Assembly: GCF_013072695.1 (NCBI RefSeq)
Contig: NZ_LXUK01000024.1
Coordinates: 1 to 64,000 of the forward strand
Reading direction: 5' to 3'
DNA length: 64,000 nucleotides
DNA from: Acinetobacter sp. Ac_5812
GTDB lineage: Bacteria; Pseudomonadota; Gammaproteobacteria; Pseudomonadales; Moraxellaceae
Position 1 is the stretch's first letter. Each line of letters starts with the position of its first letter. This document shows positions 53,678 through 62,228 of the stretch, piece by piece. The notes beneath the pieces were generated by a model that was not told the origin of the DNA, made no database searches, and saw nothing but the letters and a program-made list of their open reading frames with translations. The translations under genes and the position numbers were made by a program.

Positions 53678-55381
53678 ATGGAAAAAAATAACACGAGTGT
53701 TCACTTTGATGTTTCAGCTACACATATTCACTATCTAGCACATTGGGAAAAGGAAAAACCTCATAAAGATTATTTGATACAACCTTTACCGAATGGAAAG
53801 GTTGAGCACTACACATGGGCTCAAGTCGCGCACCAAGTTCGTTGTATGGCGACATATATCAATAAATTAGGGCTTGAGCCAAAAAGTAAAATTGCTATTT
53901 TGGGGAAGAATAGTGCCCATTGGATCATGGCTGACCTAGCAATCTGGCTGGCAGGGCATATTTCAGTTCCATTGTATAGTACCTTCAATAGTGAAGGCAT
54001 TAAATATGTGTTAGAGCATAGTGAAGCAAAACTTTTATTTATTGGAAAGTTGGATGCCGTAGGAGAGAGCTGGAATGAGGTGAAAAATGTAATTCCAAAA
54101 AATATGCCATGCATTTGTTTGCCACAAGCACCTGAGTTTGATGGATTAACATGGAAAGAAATAGTTTCTATAACTGATCCTTTGAAACAAATCGATTTTC
54201 CTAATGCCAAAGAGGTTGCAACTATTATTTATACTTCGGGTAGTACAGGAAGGCCGAAAGGTGTGATGCAAAGTTTTGAGACTTTACTTTCACCTGTAGA
54301 AGAGTTGAAAAACGCGTTTGAAATTAATTCAAATGATCGCTTAATTTCTCATTTGCCTCTTGCTCATATTGCGGAACGGATCTTAATTCAATCTATTCCA
54401 ATAGTTAATGCTTGCACTATTTATTTTTCTAATTCTCAAGAGACATTTATTGAAGATTTAAAGCGAGCGAAACCAACGGTTTTTCTTACAGTACCTCGTT
54501 TGTGGATTAAATTTCAATCTGGAATTAATCATAAGATTTCTCCATCAATGCAACGTATGATTTTTAAGTTACCCGTATTGAGTGGCGTTTTAAAGAAAAA
54601 ATTATTGAGTAAGTTGGGCTTAAATCATATTCGAGTGGCACTCACTGGCTCAGCACCCTTATCTGCAAGCGTAATTAGATGGTACCGAAATTTAGGATTG
54701 GAACTACTTGAAATTTATGGAATGACTGAAAATTGTGGTTATTCTCATCTTACCAGAGTTGGGCAATATCAAAGTGGCTATGTTGGGCATGCTCACTCTA
54801 GAGTGGAATGTAAAATCGATGGAAATGGAGAGATTTTGGTCAAGAGTCCAGGAACGATGTTGGGTTATTACAAGAATCCCGAAAAAACAGCTGAAGATAT
54901 GATGGAAGATGGTTTTTTTAGGACGGGGGACATGGGCATTATTGATGATACTGGCTGTTTAAAAATTACAGGGCGAGTAAAAGACATTTTTAAAACGTCA
55001 AAAGGAAAATATGTTAAGCCAGTACCGATTGAACAAAAAATAGCTGCCCATGATTTCATTGAATCTGTTTGTGTCGGTGGCTCAAGTCAGCATCAACCCG
55101 TGGCATTTATGATGTTAGCTGAAGAGGTTCGAGCTCAGTTGAATCATGGGAATAAACGTGAAGTGGTTGAATTAGCAATTAATGAATTAAAAGAAAATAT
55201 AAATAAATCATTAGAGCCCCATGAAAGGCTCGGTTTTATGGTTGTGATTGATGAACCGTGGACAATGGAAAACGATTTGTTGACCCCTACCATGAAAATA
55301 AAACGGAACAAGATCGAAGAAAAATATGAGCCTTATCTTGAATCTTGGGCAAATCAAAATAGATCCATTGTGTGGGAATAA
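53678..55381 (+). CDS. AMP-binding long-chain acyl-CoA synthetase
   Basis: ATP-dependent acyl activation, 567 residues. Adenylation motifs: TIIYTSGSTGRPKGVM (A3, about 186-201), YGMTENCGY (A5, about 347-355), FRTGDMGIIDDTGCLKITGRVKDIFKTSKGKYV (A7-A8, about 417-450). The TGRVKDIFKTSKGKYVxP pattern matches the eukaryote-like long-chain acyl-CoA synthetases (FadD15/ACSL branch) rather than E. coli FadD. Cytosolic or membrane-peripheral. Followed by a FadL-type porin gene 126 bp downstream on the same strand, so uptake and activation of a hydrophobic acid are coupled. Confidence 0.92.
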   Translation: MEKNNTSVHFDVSATHIHYLAHWEKEKPHKDYLIQPLPNGKVEHYTWAQVAHQVRCMATYINKLGLEPKSKIAILGKNSAHWIMADLAIWLAGHISVPLYSTFNSEGIKYVLEHSEAKLLFIGKLDAVGESWNEVKNVIPKNMPCICLPQAPEFDGLTWKEIVSITDPLKQIDFPNAKEVATIIYTSGSTGRPKGVMQSFETLLSPVEELKNAFEINSNDRLISHLPLAHIAERILIQSIPIVNACTIYFSNSQETFIEDLKRAKPTVFLTVPRLWIKFQSGINHKISPSMQRMIFKLPVLSGVLKKKLLSKLGLNHIRVALTGSAPLSASVIRWYRNLGLELLEIYGMTENCGYSHLTRVGQYQSGYVGHAHSRVECKIDGNGEILVKSPGTMLGYYKNPEKTAEDMMEDGFFRTGDMGIIDDTGCLKITGRVKDIFKTSKGKYVKPVPIEQKIAAHDFIESVCVGGSSQHQPVAFMMLAEEVRAQLNHGNKREVVELAINELKENINKSLEPHERLGFMVVIDEPWTMENDLLTPTMKIKRNKIEEKYEPYLESWANQNRSIVWE

Positions 55382-55507
55382 AAGCATCATAGTGCTTGAG
55401 AAAAGAAATAGATTTTGCTTTTCTTAAGCCATTTTCCGCACCTATATAAATATATTTCCTCCTTAAGTGAATGGAACAACTAAAATTATTTTAATAAAGG
55501 AAATACG

Positions 55508-56764
55508 ATGGTGATGAATTACAGAATAAAGCTGGCCACTCTAACCCTCTGTTTGCCTGTAACTTTTGTTTTTGCAGCAGGCTTAGAAAGAACAGCTCAA
55601 CCGATTTCTGCTTTTTTACAGAATGATAACTATTTTGAAGCAGGTATCTCAGTCATAGATCCCACAATCTCTGGTAAAGCCAACAATGCAAATGGGAGTG
55701 GTGTCATCAGTGATATGGCTGAAAGTTATTACTCAGTTCAGACGGCGCTTAAGCTTCAACTAAATCCAAATTTTTCTTTTGGATTGATTTATGATGAGCC
55801 ATTTGGCGCAGATGTCGCCTTTGCAGTTTCAGATCCGCATCGAACAGATGAGTCTGGTTTATTTTACAGCGATAGGCAGAATACAAAGGTGGCGGCCAGT
55901 GCAAAAAATATCACTTTATTAGTAGGTTACCAGCCTGATCAGAACTGGAATATGTTTTTAGGTGGTGCTTATCAAACATTTCAAACCAATATACAGATTC
56001 GTGGAACTGCAGGTGGTGGAACGAATGCATTAGGACACTATAATGCAAATTTACATGAGGGAGCAGCCACAGGATATATCGCAGGTATTTCTTACCAGAC
56101 CCCAAAAAATGCATCAAAGGCAGCGATAAGCTATCGTTCCAAAATAACCCATCAACTTGCAACCAATGAGTTTGGGCAAAGTAATATTCTAGCAATTGAC
56201 GCAAATGATCCCTCATCTGCCTATTTCAATGAACAATCAAAAACTAAGGTGATTACACCTCAATCTCTGAATCTTGATTTACAAACTGCATTAGCACCGC
56301 AATGGCTTATGTTGAGTTCCATTCGATGGGTGAACTGGAAGCAATTTTCCTTTAGACCTGCAAAATTTGGAGATATTTCTGAAGTTTTAGGAAAACAAGG
56401 TTTAGCACCTGATAATCCGAATGGCTTTGATTTATTGACCTATGCCAAAGATCAGCTCTCAGCCAGCATCGGTTTAGGTTATAAGGTGAATCAACAATGG
56501 TCTACTAATGGTTCTCTATTATGGGATTCTGGGGCAGGGCATCCTGCCTCTAGCTTAGGGCCAACTAAGGGCTATTGGGGAGCTGGCTTGGGTATGCAGT
56601 ATAGCCCCAATAATCAGTATTTCATCACAGGAGGACTAAAATATCTTCAAATTGGCAGTGCGGATGCTCAGACGGCATCAACATTTGGAACATCTAAATC
56701 CATTGCTAAATTTGAAGATAACTATCTTTGGGGTTACGGGTTAAAACTCGGATATCGTTTTTAA
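55508..56764 (+). CDS. FadL/OmpP1/TodX-family outer-membrane transporter
   Basis: Outer-membrane 14-strand barrel importing long-chain fatty acids or other hydrophobic compounds; 418 residues (ATG 55508 with AAAGG seven nt upstream; a second ATG two codons later). Signal peptide about 1-24 (TFVFAAG). The mature N-terminus AGLERTAQPISAFLQNDNYFEAGISVIDPTISG follows the FadL plug pattern. LGLIYDEPFGADVAF-like strand and the C-terminal strand LWGYGLKLGYRF ending in Phe agree with the family. Adjacent acyl-CoA synthetase supports a role in acyl uptake. Confidence 0.92.
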   Translation: MVMNYRIKLATLTLCLPVTFVFAAGLERTAQPISAFLQNDNYFEAGISVIDPTISGKANNANGSGVISDMAESYYSVQTALKLQLNPNFSFGLIYDEPFGADVAFAVSDPHRTDESGLFYSDRQNTKVAASAKNITLLVGYQPDQNWNMFLGGAYQTFQTNIQIRGTAGGGTNALGHYNANLHEGAATGYIAGISYQTPKNASKAAISYRSKITHQLATNEFGQSNILAIDANDPSSAYFNEQSKTKVITPQSLNLDLQTALAPQWLMLSSIRWVNWKQFSFRPAKFGDISEVLGKQGLAPDNPNGFDLLTYAKDQLSASIGLGYKVNQQWSTNGSLLWDSGAGHPASSLGPTKGYWGAGLGMQYSPNNQYFITGGLKYLQIGSADAQTASTFGTSKSIAKFEDNYLWGYGLKLGYRF

Positions 56765-56778
56765 GGTTTCAGTAATAA

Positions 56779-56810
56779 AAAAAGAGGACGATTAACGTCC
56801 TCTTTTTTTG
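56779..56810 (+). terminator. Bidirectional terminator between fadL-like gene and dps
   Basis: Stem AGAGGACG / CGTCCTCT (56783-56790, 56796-56803) with A and T tracts on either side; serves both convergent genes. Confidence 0.88.
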
Positions 56811-56819
56811 TCTATTGAT

Positions 56820-57314
56820 TTAGTGATCAATATTGGCTTCCAAGAACCATAAATATTGATCCAGATCTTCTAAGGCTGCATGGATAATATCTTCAGAAAT
56901 TGGGTCTTGAATCTCATCAATGGTATCACGCAGATGGTTGGCGACCACACCATAACGATCCGCCAACTCTTTAAGATGATCTTGTACGGCATGAATGGCA
57001 ACAGGGTATGGCTTGAGATGTGAGGTTTCAGCAACCGTTTGGGTTGTTCCGAGCGCTGTTCCACCGATCTGTACCGCACGCTCTGCAACATTGTCTAAGT
57101 GAGTGATTAGCGAAGTACGGAAGGTATCTAACATTTCATGCACTGCAATAAAGTTGCTACCCCGCATGTTCCAATGCGCCTGTTTAGTCAATAAGGACAG
57201 GTCAATCAGGTTAGCAAGGATTTGATTTAAAATTTTTACTGTGGACTCTTTAATTGAGTCATCTAAATTATTACGTGTATATACTTTTAAAGCTTTCGCT
57301 GTTGAAGAATTCAT
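56820..57314 (-). CDS. dps: Dps-family DNA protection / ferritin-like protein
   Basis: Dodecameric iron-storing protein that protects DNA under starvation and oxidative stress; 164 residues from ATG 57314, chosen because GAGG lies about 6 nt before it (an upstream TTG would add 5). Ferroxidase residues: His in LTKQAHWNMRG (about 45-55) and the Asp/Glu pair in HLDNVAERAVQIGG (about 72-85). A basic N-terminus (KALKVYTRNN) could help DNA binding. Length matches E. coli Dps (167). Confidence 0.93.
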   Translation of the reverse strand: MNSSTAKALKVYTRNNLDDSIKESTVKILNQILANLIDLSLLTKQAHWNMRGSNFIAVHEMLDTFRTSLITHLDNVAERAVQIGGTALGTTQTVAETSHLKPYPVAIHAVQDHLKELADRYGVVANHLRDTIDEIQDPISEDIIHAALEDLDQYLWFLEANIDH

Positions 57315-57531
57315 AGTTACCTCATTCAATTATAATGTGATGAAACATCGTGAATAAAAACCATTCATTTGGTGACTAGCTTATCGCTTGAATTGAGGTT
57401 TGAGTGTTTTCGTTTTCTAGGCTTTTGTAAGTTTACTTATCATCAATTCTGTTTTTGATTTTATTGGTTTTGATTCAGATGCAATGATGCTTCCATCTGT
57501 TAGACTTCTTTTAAAATTGTTAAAAAATGGC

Positions 57532-58548
57532 TTAAATTAGCCCTGCATCCTTAGATTCCAATTTGATATAGGCATAGAAAATCGGTGCAACAATCAGACC
57601 GCTGAGACCAAAAATCGACTCGAAAATGAGCATCGCCAATAACACTTCCCAAGCACTGGCATTAATTTTGGTGCCAATGATTTTGGCATTGACGAAGTAT
57701 TCCAGCTTATGAATGATCACCAGATAGGCCAATGCGATGGCTGCCACAGACAGGGAAATGGTCAAACCCGCCATAATGATCAAAGTATTTGAAATCAGAT
57801 TGCCAATAATCGGCAGTAGACCAAAAATAAAGGTCAGAATGGTCAGTGTTTTGGCAAAAGGTAAATGGATATTGAAGATCGGCAGAACGATAAAGACAAA
57901 GATCATAAATAATACGGTATTGATCAGTGAAATTTTCACTTGAGCAAAGACCACATTTTTAAAAGAAACAGAAAGCTTCTGAATACGATGCAGCACAGCT
58001 GCTTTAAATGCAGGTTGTGGTGCATGTTGTTTAAAATTCTGGATCGACACCAAAATACCAACAATCAGACCAATCACCATCGTGGCGAGATTATGCAGAA
58101 TATCGGTCCCAGTATTTTTGACGATCGAAATATTATTTTTGATAAAAGACAGAATCTGATTCTTGATATCCGCCACGCTATGTGGCAAATAACCCGGCAG
58201 GTAATGACTCATTTCCTCTTGGAATTTAATCAGTGTTTGATCGATCTTAAAGTTAAAGGAATTCAGTCCAGTCCCTTTTAAATCATAGATCACAAAGCTA
58301 ATTAAACTGGTAATAAAAAAGCCAATCAGGAAGGTGGTTAAAATACCCAGAATAATACTGATAAAGATACGTGCGCGTTGACCATCAATATGTTTTTCAA
58401 CAATTGAACTTAAACTGTTAATAATTTCAAAGACCAGAAAACCTGCAAAAAAACTCGGAAGTAAATGCAGGGGAATGACCATCATTAAAAACAAAGCCAT
58501 CAGGATAAAGCTGGCGATGATACTTTGACGGTCACTGAGTAGATTCAT
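57532..58548 (-). CDS. AI-2E-family (TqsA/PerM) membrane permease
   Basis: Polytopic inner-membrane protein, 338 residues with about seven hydrophobic helices in the TqsA/PerM order: two near 12-45, one near 64-90, a cytoplasmic/periplasmic amphipathic stretch 95-150, helices near 155-170, 205-275 and a C-terminal set (ALAYLVIIHKLEYFVNAKIIGTKINASAWEVLLAMLIFESIFGLSGLIVAPIFYAYIK, about 275-328), the family signature. Members export AI-2, sodium or remain unassigned; substrate unknown. About 86 bp downstream of the FabR-like gene, same strand. Confidence 0.88.
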   Translation of the reverse strand: MNLLSDRQSIIASFILMALFLMMVIPLHLLPSFFAGFLVFEIINSLSSIVEKHIDGQRARIFISIILGILTTFLIGFFITSLISFVIYDLKGTGLNSFNFKIDQTLIKFQEEMSHYLPGYLPHSVADIKNQILSFIKNNISIVKNTGTDILHNLATMVIGLIVGILVSIQNFKQHAPQPAFKAAVLHRIQKLSVSFKNVVFAQVKISLINTVLFMIFVFIVLPIFNIHLPFAKTLTILTFIFGLLPIIGNLISNTLIIMAGLTISLSVAAIALAYLVIIHKLEYFVNAKIIGTKINASAWEVLLAMLIFESIFGLSGLIVAPIFYAYIKLESKDAGLI

Positions 58549-58634
58549 GCTCTAGATGCCTAGTTTAAGTTGTTGTTATGTTAAAGAACAAACATATGAT
58601 TTTGATGACATCTATCCTATTGTGCTGCGATCAA

Positions 58635-59330
58635 TTAATCAATTTCCATTTCATTGATATGACGCGCGCCTTCTAGAATCATACGAATCATGACCATGGT
58701 TTGTTCTGCCACTTCAGTGCGTTGTTCCGCAGGCAGATCCAGCACTTTTGCGCCCATGTTGAACACCAATTGCGTAATAGCTTTGGCTGCAAGATCAGCA
58801 TGACTGAGCTTACTGTTATTCAAACGTTCTAAACGAATCAGGTCTTCTTGCAGCTCTTGCTGAAAGAAGTTGAGTTGACGGTCAACCGCTGCTTTATACG
58901 AAGTAGAACCCGTGTAGCCCTCGCGTAATAACAAACTCAGATTGCCTTCGTCGGTATTCAATTGTTGAATAAACACTTCAACTGAACTACGGATAATGCT
59001 TTGCTGCTTTGAAGCCTGTAAACGCGCTTCACGAATAATACGGCGTAGTACCAAGCCAGATTGATCAATCAAGGCAATTGCCAGTTCATCAATGTCTTTA
59101 AAATGACGATAGAAACTATTTGGTGCAATACCTGCTTCGCGTGCAATCTCACGTAAGCTGAGTGAGGCGATACTTTTTTGTGGGCCAATCAAGTTGAGCG
59201 TGGCTTGAAACAACTCTTCTTTGGTAATGGTTGCTTTTCTACCTACTGAGCGCACAGGAGATTTCATAGGAATGACATCTTGTTCGTTTAAGTTGTCATG
59301 GCCGAGCGGTAAAAAAGAAGAATGAACCAT
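58635..59330 (-). CDS. TetR-type repressor of the FabR/DesT group
   Basis: Regulates unsaturated fatty acid synthesis in the family. From ATG 59330 it has 231 residues; an internal ATG at 59267 (MKSPVRSVGRK) gives 210, close to E. coli FabR (215), and may be the true start. HTH: SLSLREIAREAGIAPNSFYRHFKDIDELAIALIDQSG (about 58-94) is nearly the FabR sequence, and LLLREGYTGSTSYKAAVDRQLNFFQQEL continues the match. It is divergent from a reductase/desaturase operon with an inverted repeat between, the same arrangement as Pseudomonas desT-desCB. Acyl-CoA sensing is inferred. Confidence 0.88.
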   Translation of the reverse strand: MVHSSFLPLGHDNLNEQDVIPMKSPVRSVGRKATITKEELFQATLNLIGPQKSIASLSLREIAREAGIAPNSFYRHFKDIDELAIALIDQSGLVLRRIIREARLQASKQQSIIRSSVEVFIQQLNTDEGNLSLLLREGYTGSTSYKAAVDRQLNFFQQELQEDLIRLERLNNSKLSHADLAAKAITQLVFNMGAKVLDLPAEQRTEVAEQTMVMIRMILEGARHINEMEID

Positions 59331-59407
59331 TGTTTTCAATATATAAGTAAGCTACTCGGGATTATAGCGATTGTCAGTGAACTTGTGAAATGTAAATTCT
59401 TATACGA

Positions 59408-59431
59408 GTGTATATACAAATATATATACAC
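59408..59431. promoter_or_regulatory. Operator candidate between FabR-like gene and desaturase operon
   Basis: Inverted repeat GTGTATATA-N6-TATATACAC (9-bp arms) centred in the 140-bp divergent region, 40 bp upstream of the reductase ATG. Best guess is the binding site of the adjacent TetR-type repressor controlling both directions. Confidence 0.6.
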
Positions 59432-59470
59432 ATGTATAATAATTAGCAAACAACCAGAGTAAACCTGCTC

Positions 59471-60538
59471 ATGCAAGCAATTGAAAAGAGAAATTCTCTA
59501 TTTAATTCGTTGGCTCACAGTGTGATGAACAGCCATGACGCCAATTTTTGGTTACAGAAAATCAATCCATTGTGGTCCATTAATCAGTCTCTAGCCAAAA
59601 TCGTAAAAAAACAAATCGTGGCAAAAGACACCGTCAGTCTTATTCTGCAATGCAACCGGCATGTTGCTCGTGGTGTTGCGGGGCAGCATCACCCTGTGAC
59701 GGTTGATATTGCGGGTCGTCACTATGAGCGTACTTATAGTTTGATGCAGGTGGATGCTGATCATCTCTGTTTAACCGTGAAAAAAGTGGATCAAGGCTTA
59801 GTCAGTTCGTGGTTGGTTGAAGGCAGCCAAACTGGGGATATCTTACGTTTGGGCCAACCCTATGGTGAGATGCAGCAGACCGTTGCAACACCACATTTAG
59901 TATTGCTGGCAGCAGGGAGTGGTATCACCCCGATGTTGAGTTTGATTGAAGCGTTATGTCAGTCAAAACAATTGAATACAACATCCGTCCAATTGATGTA
60001 TTGGGTTAAAACCCATGCCGATGCTGCTTATGCCGAATATCTGAAAGAAGTATCTGAAAATTTTTCAAATTTTAGTGCCCAAATTTTTTATACCCAAGAA
60101 CAAGACCAACGTTTAAATCAAAGTCATGTTGATCAAATCCGTGATTTAGCTGAAACCACAGTCTATGCTTGCGGATCATCGGGTTTTGCGGCAACAGCAG
60201 AAAGTTTGTTCCAAGACGCCGCTGCACTGCAAACAGAAGCTTTTAGCTTGAGTCAATTTGATGTGGATGCAGCGGATACAGGCTTTATCAATGTCACCTT
60301 GACCCAATCCAATAAAACCATTGCCATTCCTAAAGGTCAATCGATTCTGTCTAGCTTAGAACATCAAGGGATCAAGCCAAATCATGGTTGCCGTATGGGG
60401 ATTTGTAATAAATGTGCCTGTAATAAAGCACAAGGCGCAACCAAAAATTTGTTGAATGGTGCAGCCAATAATGAACCAACACAGCTATTAAAAATTTGTG
60501 TCAATTCAGCCCAGTCTGATCTTGTGATTGATCTATAA
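59471..60538 (+). CDS. Ferredoxin reductase for fatty acid desaturase (FAD, NAD(P)H, [2Fe-2S])
   Basis: Electron donor protein of 355 residues. FAD-binding barrel (about 40-140; RHYERTYSLMQ is the R-x-Y-S/T motif), NAD(P)H-binding domain (LLAAGSGITPMLSLIEAL, about 147-164; YACGSSGF), and C-terminal plant-type ferredoxin domain with CRMGICNKC (Cys-x4-Cys-x2-Cys, about 310-318) and a fourth ligand in KICVNS. The following gene is a membrane desaturase 14 nt downstream, matching the desC-desB pair of Pseudomonas. Function: pass electrons from NAD(P)H to the di-iron desaturase. Confidence 0.92.
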   Translation: MQAIEKRNSLFNSLAHSVMNSHDANFWLQKINPLWSINQSLAKIVKKQIVAKDTVSLILQCNRHVARGVAGQHHPVTVDIAGRHYERTYSLMQVDADHLCLTVKKVDQGLVSSWLVEGSQTGDILRLGQPYGEMQQTVATPHLVLLAAGSGITPMLSLIEALCQSKQLNTTSVQLMYWVKTHADAAYAEYLKEVSENFSNFSAQIFYTQEQDQRLNQSHVDQIRDLAETTVYACGSSGFAATAESLFQDAAALQTEAFSLSQFDVDAADTGFINVTLTQSNKTIAIPKGQSILSSLEHQGIKPNHGCRMGICNKCACNKAQGATKNLLNGAANNEPTQLLKICVNSAQSDLVIDL

Positions 60539-60552
60539 GAGAGTAATTGATT

Positions 60553-61647
60553 ATGAACATGCCTGTTAAGATGGAATTTTTTAAAAATCCCAAAAATCGT
60601 GATTTAACTGCTGCAGAATTAGATGCTTTTGCTCGTGAACTCGATCAAATCAAACAAGAAGTATTAGACGATTTAGGCGAGAAAGATGCCAAATATATCC
60701 GCCGTGTCTATTCCACCATTCGATATAGTAGTCTGGCTGGACGTGCTTGTTTATTTCTAGGCTGGTTTCCGCCAGCATGGTTACTCGGGACAGGCTTGCT
60801 CGGTTTTGCCAAAATCATGGAAAACATGGAGTTGGGTCATAATGTCATGCACGGTCAGTATGACTGGATGAATGATCCGAAATTCAATGGTCAAACCTAT
60901 GAGTGGGATACGGTCGGAACCTCAGATAACTGGCGTCAAACCCATAACTATAAGCATCATACCTATACCAATGTAAAAGGTATGGATGATGATGTCGGTT
61001 ATGGTGTATTTCGTTTGTTCCCTGAACAACGCTGGTCAAAGTTCACTTTAATTCAGCCGATGTATATTGTGCCATTTAGCCTGTTGTTCCAATGGGGAGT
61101 TGCAGTGCAAAACCTTGAATTAGGTAAAGTACTGTATAAGCGTAAAACCATGGCGCAATTCAAACGTGAATGGCAGCCTGCGCAAAAGAAAATCCTCAAG
61201 CAAATGTTTAAGGACTATGTGTTCTTTCCATTGATTGCTGGTCCTGCGGCGATTCCTGTATTTACTGGCAACTTGGTGGCGAACGGGATTCGCAATGTCT
61301 GGACCTTCAGTATTATTTTCTGTGGTCACTTTACCAAAGATGTTGAAGTCTTCCCAAAAGCCGTATTGCAAGATGAAAGCCGTGGGCATTGGTATATGCG
61401 CCAGATCCGTGGTTCATCCAATCTGACTGGTTCAGAAGCCTTTCATATCTTAACGGGACATTTGAGTCATCAAATTGAGCATCATTTATTCCCTGATATT
61501 CCTGCACGTCGCTATCGTCAAGTTGCACCGAAAGTACAGGCGGTGTGTGAAAAATATGGGTTGCATTATAATAATGCCAGCTTTGTGAAGCAGTTTGGTG
61601 AAGTAGTTGGGCGTATTTTTAAATATGCACTGCCTTTTAAAAAGTAA
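60553..61647 (+). CDS. Membrane fatty acid desaturase (di-iron, acyl-CoA type)
   Basis: 364 residues from ATG 60553 (AGAGAG ribosome site about 10 nt upstream). Three histidine clusters bind the di-iron site: HNVMH (96-100), HNYKHH (131-136) and HQIEHH in LSHQIEHHLFPDIPARRY (about 305-322). Hydrophobic helices lie between (about 62-90, 165-180, 218-250). It introduces a double bond in long-chain acyl chains, altering membrane fluidity; Pseudomonas DesB acts on exogenous acyl-CoA. The operon with the upstream reductase and the divergent FabR-like repressor supports this reading. Confidence 0.93.
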   Translation: MNMPVKMEFFKNPKNRDLTAAELDAFARELDQIKQEVLDDLGEKDAKYIRRVYSTIRYSSLAGRACLFLGWFPPAWLLGTGLLGFAKIMENMELGHNVMHGQYDWMNDPKFNGQTYEWDTVGTSDNWRQTHNYKHHTYTNVKGMDDDVGYGVFRLFPEQRWSKFTLIQPMYIVPFSLLFQWGVAVQNLELGKVLYKRKTMAQFKREWQPAQKKILKQMFKDYVFFPLIAGPAAIPVFTGNLVANGIRNVWTFSIIFCGHFTKDVEVFPKAVLQDESRGHWYMRQIRGSSNLTGSEAFHILTGHLSHQIEHHLFPDIPARRYRQVAPKVQAVCEKYGLHYNNASFVKQFGEVVGRIFKYALPFKK

Positions 61648-61662
61648 ACCATAACAACCTAG

Positions 61663-61696
61663 AAAAGCCCTGAATGCATACGCTTCAGGGCTTTTT
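61663..61696 (+). terminator. Terminator after the desaturase operon
   Basis: Stem AAAAGCCCTGAA / TTCAGGGCTTTT (61663-61674, 61684-61695), 9-nt loop, T run; bidirectional with the gene ending at 61702. Confidence 0.88.
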
Positions 61697-61701
61697 TTAT
61701 T

Positions 61702-62169
61702 TTATTTCTTCTTTTTTGAAATCCACATGGTGATAGTGGCATGGAAAACTTTTTCATTCTGCTGATCCACGACATCAACATTGACCAAGTATTCACCAGC
61801 TTTGTCCCAATCGTAATGCTCATCAACAGGGCTAGCAATCGCAATCAAATCGGTTTCAGCCTTCTTTAAATATTCAACCGTCATGCCTTTGGGAATCCAG
61901 CGATGGGTTGTGGGTACAGTCACTTCAGTCATGGTCCCACCCGCAAGTTCTGCCATGTTACACATCGCGATTGCATGAACTGTACCAATATGATTCAACA
62001 CGCTCCGTTTTTTCTTGATACTGATTTTGCAGGAATTGGGTTTTAGCTCCTCAAATAAGGGAGAGATACTGCTGAAATACGGCGCTTTAAGGCACAGCAT
62101 TCGGGAGAATGTCCATTTACCTGCAGGTAAGGCCGATACTTTATTCCATAAATCTAAGGTGCTTGCCAT
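61702..62169 (-). CDS. DUF4442 hotdog-fold protein, putative thioesterase
   Basis: 155 residues: LWNKVSALPAGKWTFSRMLCLKAPYFSSISPLFEEL at the start, KKKRSVLNHIGTVHAIAMCNMAELAGGTMTEV in the middle (the N-H-x-G-x-x-H-A-x-A-x-x-x-x-A-E motif typical of DUF4442/YiiD-like hotdog proteins), and a C-terminal strand VDVVDQQNEKVFHATITMWIS. Cytosolic. Divergent from a TetR regulator with two tandem inverted repeats between, so it is probably the target of that regulator. Acyl-thioester hydrolysis is inferred from fold. Confidence 0.85.
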   Translation of the reverse strand: MASTLDLWNKVSALPAGKWTFSRMLCLKAPYFSSISPLFEELKPNSCKISIKKKRSVLNHIGTVHAIAMCNMAELAGGTMTEVTVPTTHRWIPKGMTVEYLKKAETDLIAIASPVDEHYDWDKAGEYLVNVDVVDQQNEKVFHATITMWISKKKK

Positions 62170-62186
62170 TTTAAATGTCCTAATAC

Positions 62187-62217
62187 AGAATTAAATTCTT
62201 AAACAGAATATAATTCT
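62187..62217. promoter_or_regulatory. Two tandem operator candidates between DUF4442 gene and tetR
   Basis: AGAAT-TAA-ATTCT (62187-62199) and AGAAT-ATA-ATTCT (62205-62217), same 5-bp arms and 3-bp spacer, 18 bp apart, both preceded by AC. The second extends to AAACAGAAT / ATTCTGTTT. Located 18 bp from one start and 12 bp from the other, ideal to repress both genes. Confidence 0.7.
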
Positions 62218-62228
62218 GTTTACAAGCT

